DNA of 64,000 nt from Arsukibacterium tuosuense (GTDB lineage: Bacteria; Pseudomonadota; Gammaproteobacteria; Enterobacterales; Alteromonadaceae): assembly GCF_900215315.1 (NCBI RefSeq), contig NZ_OBEB01000011.1:1-64000 (forward strand), in the 5' to 3' direction. Made by a program: the position numbers and the translations under genes. This document shows positions 59,614 through 64,000 of the stretch, piece by piece; the first letter of the stretch is position 1; each line of letters opens with the position of its first letter. The notes beneath the pieces were generated by a model. That model did no database searches. It was not told where the DNA came from and saw nothing but the letters and a program-made list of their open reading frames with translations.

Positions 59614-60800
59614 TGCGGATAGTGCTGAGTTTAATGGCTGTGCTATTGCTGACCGGGCTGATCGGTTGCAATGAACCTCCGCCACCACAGCAGGCAGCCA
59701 CCCCAGAGCACATTACCCCGGGGGCAGCGCAATTGGACGAATATCTGCCGCTGTTGCAAGGCAAAAGGGTTGGTTTACTGGTGAATCAAACCTCGCAGGT
59801 GGCCGGACAACATCTGGTTGATCTGCTGTTGGCAAACCAGGTCAATATTGTCAGTATTTTTGCCCCTGAGCATGGTTTCCGGGGCGATCATGATGCCGGC
59901 GCCAAAGTCAGCTCCGGAGTCGACAGTAAAACCGGTTTGCCGTTGTTGTCGCTTTACGGCGCTAATAAGGCGCCCAGTGCTGAGCAAATGCAGGCATTAG
60001 ATATTGTTATTTTTGATATTCAGGATGTCGGCGTTCGTTACTATACTTATATCAGCTCGATGCATTATATGATGCAGGCTGCTGCCACTCATAATGTGGC
60101 GATGCTGGTGCTGGACCGGCCCAATCCGAATGGTCGTTATCTGGATGGCCCGGTACTGGATTTAGCGTTTCAGTCATTCGTTGGCATGCACCCTATCCCG
60201 CTGCTGCATGGCATGACTGTCGGTGAGCTGGCACTGATGATCAAAGGCGAGCGCTGGATAGACCAGGCAGCACAACTGGATCTCACCGTTATACCAGTAG
60301 CAAATTACCAGCGCGATATGCCCTATAGCCTGCCAGTACCACCCAGCCCGAATTTACCCAATGACCAGGCCATTGCGCTGTACCCGTCGCTGGGCTTTTT
60401 TGAAGCGACGCCGTTAAGCGTTGGCCGCGGCACGCCCTATCCTTTTCAGGTACTGGGTTATGATAAATTCAGTGTAGGTGATTTCACATTTACCCCGGTA
60501 GCAACGCCGGGCGCAGCCCTTAATCCGCCTTTAAAAGATATCCCGAGCCAGGGCCAGGACTTACGCCAGATAAATGCCGGAGGTTTAGATTTAAGCTACT
60601 TAATAACCTGGCAGCAGCTGTTTAGCGAACATAACACGACGTTTTTTAATGCCCCGGCATTTATGGACAAACTGGCTGGCACGTCAACCTTGCGCCAGCA
60701 AATTGAGCAAGGTTTAACCGAGCAGCAAATCCGGGCCAGCTGGCAGAGCGAACTACAGACTTTTGCCGGACAGCGCCAGCCGTACCTGTTATACCGATAA
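59613..60800 (+). CDS. namZ: Exo-beta-N-acetylmuramidase NamZ (DUF1343) lipoprotein
   Basis: Hydrolyses terminal MurNAc from murein glycan fragments, giving free MurNAc. The 395-residue protein has a lipoprotein signal (LIGC, Cys19), an N-terminal Rossmann-like domain with LLVNQTS and APEHGFRG (Glu86 likely catalytic by family), DIVIFDIQDVGVRYYTYISSM, VLDRPNPNG, and a C-terminal domain. DUF1343 was identified as NamZ in B. subtilis, where it lies with murQ and nagZ. Residue after Cys19 is Asn, so outer-membrane sorting is plausible. It ends the salvage operon. Confidence 0.9.
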   Translation: MRIVLSLMAVLLLTGLIGCNEPPPPQQAATPEHITPGAAQLDEYLPLLQGKRVGLLVNQTSQVAGQHLVDLLLANQVNIVSIFAPEHGFRGDHDAGAKVSSGVDSKTGLPLLSLYGANKAPSAEQMQALDIVIFDIQDVGVRYYTYISSMHYMMQAAATHNVAMLVLDRPNPNGRYLDGPVLDLAFQSFVGMHPIPLLHGMTVGELALMIKGERWIDQAAQLDLTVIPVANYQRDMPYSLPVPPSPNLPNDQAIALYPSLGFFEATPLSVGRGTPYPFQVLGYDKFSVGDFTFTPVATPGAALNPPLKDIPSQGQDLRQINAGGLDLSYLITWQQLFSEHNTTFFNAPAFMDKLAGTSTLRQQIEQGLTEQQIRASWQSELQTFAGQRQPYLLYR

Positions 60801-60830
60801 AAAACACCTTACCGGTATGCGGTTGACCCA

Positions 60831-61658
60831 TTACTCGTCAGCATTTTCCGGCAACCGGGTAAACCGGGCTAACGGTGCCATTCTGGCCCGGTTCAGGCTC
60901 AGTTCGTCACCGGCAATGCTGATGTTATCGACTTTACTTAACACATCCAGCAACTGCGGCTCTATCGTCTCCTGCAAGCAGGCCATGCGTGTAGTGGCCA
61001 GCGGCGTAAAGCTCAGCTTCGGCCCCTGCAACTGATAACCACCGGTCAAGCGGTTACACCCGGTATAACCACTGACCCGGCCAGCATTATCAAATTGCAA
61101 AAACACCTTGTTGTCTGCATCAACCGCTTTTTGCAGCAGTTCTGTCAGTTGCCACTTACCGGCAATATTTAAACCGTTGTCGGCACTCTGCGCTGCAGTG
61201 TCCTGTTGTTTATCAAGCCAGTATTGTGCTGCCAGCTCACCACTAATCCGCTCGCCCTGCGGGTTAAGCATTAGCAAGCGGTTTTCGCCTACCAGAAACT
61301 GACTGCCTGCGGCATCATCCAGTTGGATTTGCCGGCCATCGCTGCTCCAGCGAAATTCGCCCTCTGTCTGCTCTGGCTCATCGGCCCGCTCCTGATAGTA
61401 GCGCGTCAGCTGGTAACCTTGGTTGGCATCCAGTTGCAGGGTCATTTTAATCCCGGGGCAATCGGCACAAGGAATTACGCCCTGATAGCTGCCGGGCCAG
61501 TCCAGCGCATTCTGGCTGGTATCAGCCGGGGTGGGTGACTGCTGTTGCACCGGCTCATTTGTCGGGCTGGTTGCTTCGGGCTGGCACCCTGTCAGCATTC
61601 CTAAACTTAATACTGAACAAAACACTGTGCTGCCAAACAGGCTGAATGAATAACGCAT
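60831..61658 (-). CDS. NlpE-N / META (HslJ) domain lipoprotein
   Basis: A 275-residue lipoprotein with signal and lipobox LTGC (Cys25), a low-complexity linker, an NlpE N-terminal domain with YQGVIPCADCPGIKMTLQL (the CxxC motif of NlpE) at about 60-140, and a META/HslJ domain from about 165 with GKWQLTEL and GCNRLTGGYQ...TTRMAC. NlpE senses surface contact and lipoprotein trafficking defects through Cpx in E. coli, but its C-terminal domain is replaced by META here. It converges with namZ. Confidence 0.85.
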   Translation of the reverse strand: MRYSFSLFGSTVFCSVLSLGMLTGCQPEATSPTNEPVQQQSPTPADTSQNALDWPGSYQGVIPCADCPGIKMTLQLDANQGYQLTRYYQERADEPEQTEGEFRWSSDGRQIQLDDAAGSQFLVGENRLLMLNPQGERISGELAAQYWLDKQQDTAAQSADNGLNIAGKWQLTELLQKAVDADNKVFLQFDNAGRVSGYTGCNRLTGGYQLQGPKLSFTPLATTRMACLQETIEPQLLDVLSKVDNISIAGDELSLNRARMAPLARFTRLPENADE

Positions 61659-61824
61659 AATGGGGTCCCTGAAGTAAATTAGTATTGGCCAAAGCAGGTT
61701 AAAGTATAACGGCTATTGTCACCCTGCCAACTTTACCGGCGCTGAACTTAAGCACGAAATCCGGCGCAAATGTACTACACTGAAAACCGGCCTGAATTAA
61801 AACCTCAGTAAAAAAGGAGTTCGA

Positions 61825-62379
61825 ATGAGTATTAATGTTTTGGCAATTTGTGGCAGCCTGCGGGCAAAATCAACCAACCGCGGGCTGGTGCGTTACGCCA
61901 TGGCCAACAGCCCTGATGGCATGAAAATACATCTGGCAGATTTAATGGAGGTGCCGTTTTACAATGCAGATCTGGGTGCCAAACCGCCGGCAGTGGCAAC
62001 GCTGTTGCAACAACTGGCTGAGGCAGATGCCATACTGTTCGCGTGCCCGGAGTATAACTATTCACTGGCACCCGCTCTGAAAAACGTGCTGGACTGGGCC
62101 TCACGTGAGCCCGACAATCACTTATTGAGCGGTAAACCAGTGGCTATTATGGGTTCAGCCGCCGGTATGGGTTCCAGCCGGGCCCAGTACCACTTGCGCC
62201 AGGTCTGTGTTTATCTTAATTTACACCCACTGAATCAGCCCGAGGTATTTGCCAATGCCTTTAGCGGCGCTTTTGATAATGACGGCGACTTAACCGATGA
62301 AAAAATTCAGGCCAACGTCCGCAAATTACTGGCCGCGCTGCTGGCCTGGCAGCAGCGGCTTAGTGCTGGTAAAGGTTAA
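61825..62379 (+). CDS. NADPH-dependent FMN reductase family protein
   Basis: A 184-residue flavodoxin-like protein with the FMN phosphate loop ICGSLRAKSTNRGLVRYA, the PEYNYSLAPALKNVLDWASRE motif, and MGSAAGMGSSRAQYHLR. The family includes ChrR and azoreductase-like enzymes that reduce quinones, flavins or metals. A GGAG eight bases before the ATG supports the start. It is a single-gene unit converging with the M14 gene. Confidence 0.88.
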   Translation: MSINVLAICGSLRAKSTNRGLVRYAMANSPDGMKIHLADLMEVPFYNADLGAKPPAVATLLQQLAEADAILFACPEYNYSLAPALKNVLDWASREPDNHLLSGKPVAIMGSAAGMGSSRAQYHLRQVCVYLNLHPLNQPEVFANAFSGAFDNDGDLTDEKIQANVRKLLAALLAWQQRLSAGKG

Positions 62380-62413
62380 AAGTGCTAATAATGGCTAAAG
62401 CAGCCATCGCGGC

Positions 62414-63841
62414 TTAATTACCACTAAAGGCATCAAGCAGGCTGGCATCGGCCAGCCTGATCAGCCGGCCATTGACTACGGCCAGTTGCACCGCGCTGTC
62501 TTTACTTAGCAGAAAAGTGCTGGTTGACCGCCGTTGTGGCCAGGGTTTATTCACACCCCGCGGGTTTATTGCCACCGGCAAGCCGGAACTATTGGTTAGT
62601 AAGCCCGCCTCACCACTAAAATGACTGTAGCCATCAGCCAGCAACTGCAAATACTTTTCAGCGCTTAAACTAAGCGGCCCGGTTAATGGGTACGCTTTGC
62701 CCGGGCTGTAGTTCATACCGCTGGCATCCAGAGTGTGATATCCACCATAAATACTGGCATCACCTATTTCATCCAGCACTGCCTGGCCCCGGCCATTACC
62801 CCCGGCGGTAAAGGCTAAATCTACCCGGGCCAGTACACCACTGCCATCGGCCTGGGGCAAGTTGATATTACTGATAATTAAATCTTTCATACCGCCGCTG
62901 TTATTCATCGGAATGCTGTTGTAACCGCTTAAATCGAAATCGCGGTAACGGCCAGTGCTTATCATCTCTAACCAGCTTAAATACAACTGCACATTTATCT
63001 GCCGGGCCTGCTGGCGGAACGGGTCATTATACTGGCCACCCGACTCCACCAGTACTGTGCTGATCCCCATACCGGAAAATGTATCGCCAAAGGAGCGGAT
63101 AGAATATTCGTCATTATAGCGGCCAAGTTGCTCAGGCAACGCGTTATCCAGCAGCGGTTTTACTGCACTGACTAATTGCATGGCGGCATGGCGGCTGGGG
63201 TTTATCTCACGTGCTTCGTTATAAGCCGGTGCCAGTAACGAGATAGTGGCCGGTTTTTTGTTATCACCGGCGCCATGGTAGCGGTTCTGGTCATGCAAAT
63301 TAAAGCCATAGTGCGGCTTAATCTTTTTTGCGGCCTGCATTAACAGCTGACCTTCAGGGGTTTGCAGCGCCAGCGCATCGCGATTAACGTCAATGCCCAG
63401 GGCATTAAAGCGACTGTTGCGCTCAGCGCCGTCCGGGTTCAGCATCGGGATCAGGTATAAGCTTATGTCATCCAACCAGGCCGGGCCACCTTCGCCGGTT
63501 GCCGCCTGCTGTTTTTGCTGCGCCTCAATGACCGCCAGCAAATCAAAAATAGCGGCGGTGGCGGTCGGTTCATCGCCATGCATTTGTGACCAGGCCAGCA
63601 CTTTGCGCTCGCCATCGCCAATTTTAATTAAGTATATTGGTCGCTGCTCAACAGAGCGGCCCAGCTCGGTAACTTCCAGCCAGTCTTGTTCTTTGTAATA
63701 GGTAATAAGTGGCGCAATATCGCTATGGGTAATTTGCGCTTTAGCGAGGCCAGGCGTGGTAAATTCTGCATAATCTGCCGCGGTTGCCAGCCCTGACAGC
63801 ACGGCACTCAGGGCCAACCATAATGATAATTGCTTTAACAT
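62414..63841 (-). CDS. Exported M14-family zinc carboxypeptidase
   Basis: A 475-residue periplasmic or secreted metallopeptidase: signal peptide ending near TAADY; M14 domain with zinc ligands in MHGDEPT (His, Glu) and NLHDQN (His), substrate-binding NPDGAERNSR and DVNRD, and the catalytic Glu in VLVESGGQ; then about 170 residues of unrecognised C-terminal sequence. Some M14 enzymes trim murein peptides, others proteins; context does not decide. The start at 63841 (AAGGA upstream) is chosen over 63925. It is the last gene of the window. Confidence 0.85.
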   Translation of the reverse strand: MLKQLSLWLALSAVLSGLATAADYAEFTTPGLAKAQITHSDIAPLITYYKEQDWLEVTELGRSVEQRPIYLIKIGDGERKVLAWSQMHGDEPTATAAIFDLLAVIEAQQKQQAATGEGGPAWLDDISLYLIPMLNPDGAERNSRFNALGIDVNRDALALQTPEGQLLMQAAKKIKPHYGFNLHDQNRYHGAGDNKKPATISLLAPAYNEAREINPSRHAAMQLVSAVKPLLDNALPEQLGRYNDEYSIRSFGDTFSGMGISTVLVESGGQYNDPFRQQARQINVQLYLSWLEMISTGRYRDFDLSGYNSIPMNNSGGMKDLIISNINLPQADGSGVLARVDLAFTAGGNGRGQAVLDEIGDASIYGGYHTLDASGMNYSPGKAYPLTGPLSLSAEKYLQLLADGYSHFSGEAGLLTNSSGLPVAINPRGVNKPWPQRRSTSTFLLSKDSAVQLAVVNGRLIRLADASLLDAFSGN

Positions 63842-64000
63842 AGACTTGTTATCCTTGCAGCTATAGCGATGTTGGCGAAATATGTTAACCATAACACAAC
63901 CAGCAGCGCTCAGCATACTGGCCAAATTGAGGCTGAGCTTGCCCAGCTGAGCGGTTATCTGTATAAAAGTAACAGCTTGAGTTAAATCTTTTTAACTTAC

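Overview
The window is chromosomal DNA of a Gram-negative gammaproteobacterium. It carries a complete dcw cell-division and cell-wall cluster, lpxC, secA, zapD, yacG, lpoA, diaA, dolP, type IV pilus genes and RNase P RNA, in orders typical of gammaproteobacteria. A PEP-CTERM protein, a TonB-dependent receptor paired with a tryptophan-halogenase-like flavoprotein, and nagX-type genes point to an aquatic Alteromonadales-like lineage, perhaps near Rheinheimera/Alishewanella. That last placement is an impression from gene content, not a computed phylogeny.

Layout. 1-7.2 kb: pilA-pilB-pilC-pilD-coaE-zapD-yacG, with an array of small hairpins between zapD and yacG. 7.2-9 kb: a PEP-CTERM protein behind a good sigma-54 promoter match, then an IalB-family periplasmic protein. 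9-13 kb: mutT and secA (minus) and dciA (plus). 13-30.8 kb: the dcw cluster on the minus strand, read from mraZ through rsmH, ftsL, ftsI, murE, murF, mraY, murD, ftsW, murG, murC, ddlB, ftsQ, ftsA and ftsZ to lpxC, with mostly overlapping genes and a promoter with three MraZ boxes. 31-39.4 kb: an accessory block with an RpiR/MurR-type regulator, a heptanucleotide tandem repeat, an L-Ala-D/L-Glu epimerase, an NlpC/P60 endopeptidase, a TonB-dependent receptor and the halogenase-like protein. 39.5-44.2 kb: rnpB, rsmI, lpoA, yraN, diaA, dolP. 44.2-50.1 kb: DUF599, rarD, yigI-like, ampE, ampD, a retropepsin-like protease, nadC, a cold-shock/DUF1294 protein. 50.1-60.8 kb: a GGDEF/EAL sensor, nagX and an exported nagZ on the minus strand, diverging from a sodium:solute symporter, a BadF-type sugar kinase, murQ and namZ on the plus strand. 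60.8-64 kb: an NlpE/META lipoprotein, an FMN reductase and an M14 carboxypeptidase.

Peptidoglycan is the common theme: precursor synthesis and septation (dcw), synthase activation (lpoA), recycling (ampD, ampE, the epimerase and NlpC/P60 pair) and salvage. The most distinctive part is 54.0-60.8 kb, which reads as a complete N-acetylmuramic acid salvage route: NamZ and NagZ outside the cytoplasm, an SSS transporter, a BadF kinase, and MurQ producing GlcNAc-6-phosphate. Four 15-bp direct repeats lie in the divergent promoter region. Other signals outside genes are a perfect palindrome family at the ends of two convergent gene pairs, the heptamer array, and the hairpin array whose loops carry A-N-GGA. 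No CRISPR array, tRNA, rRNA, intact insertion sequence or prophage was seen.
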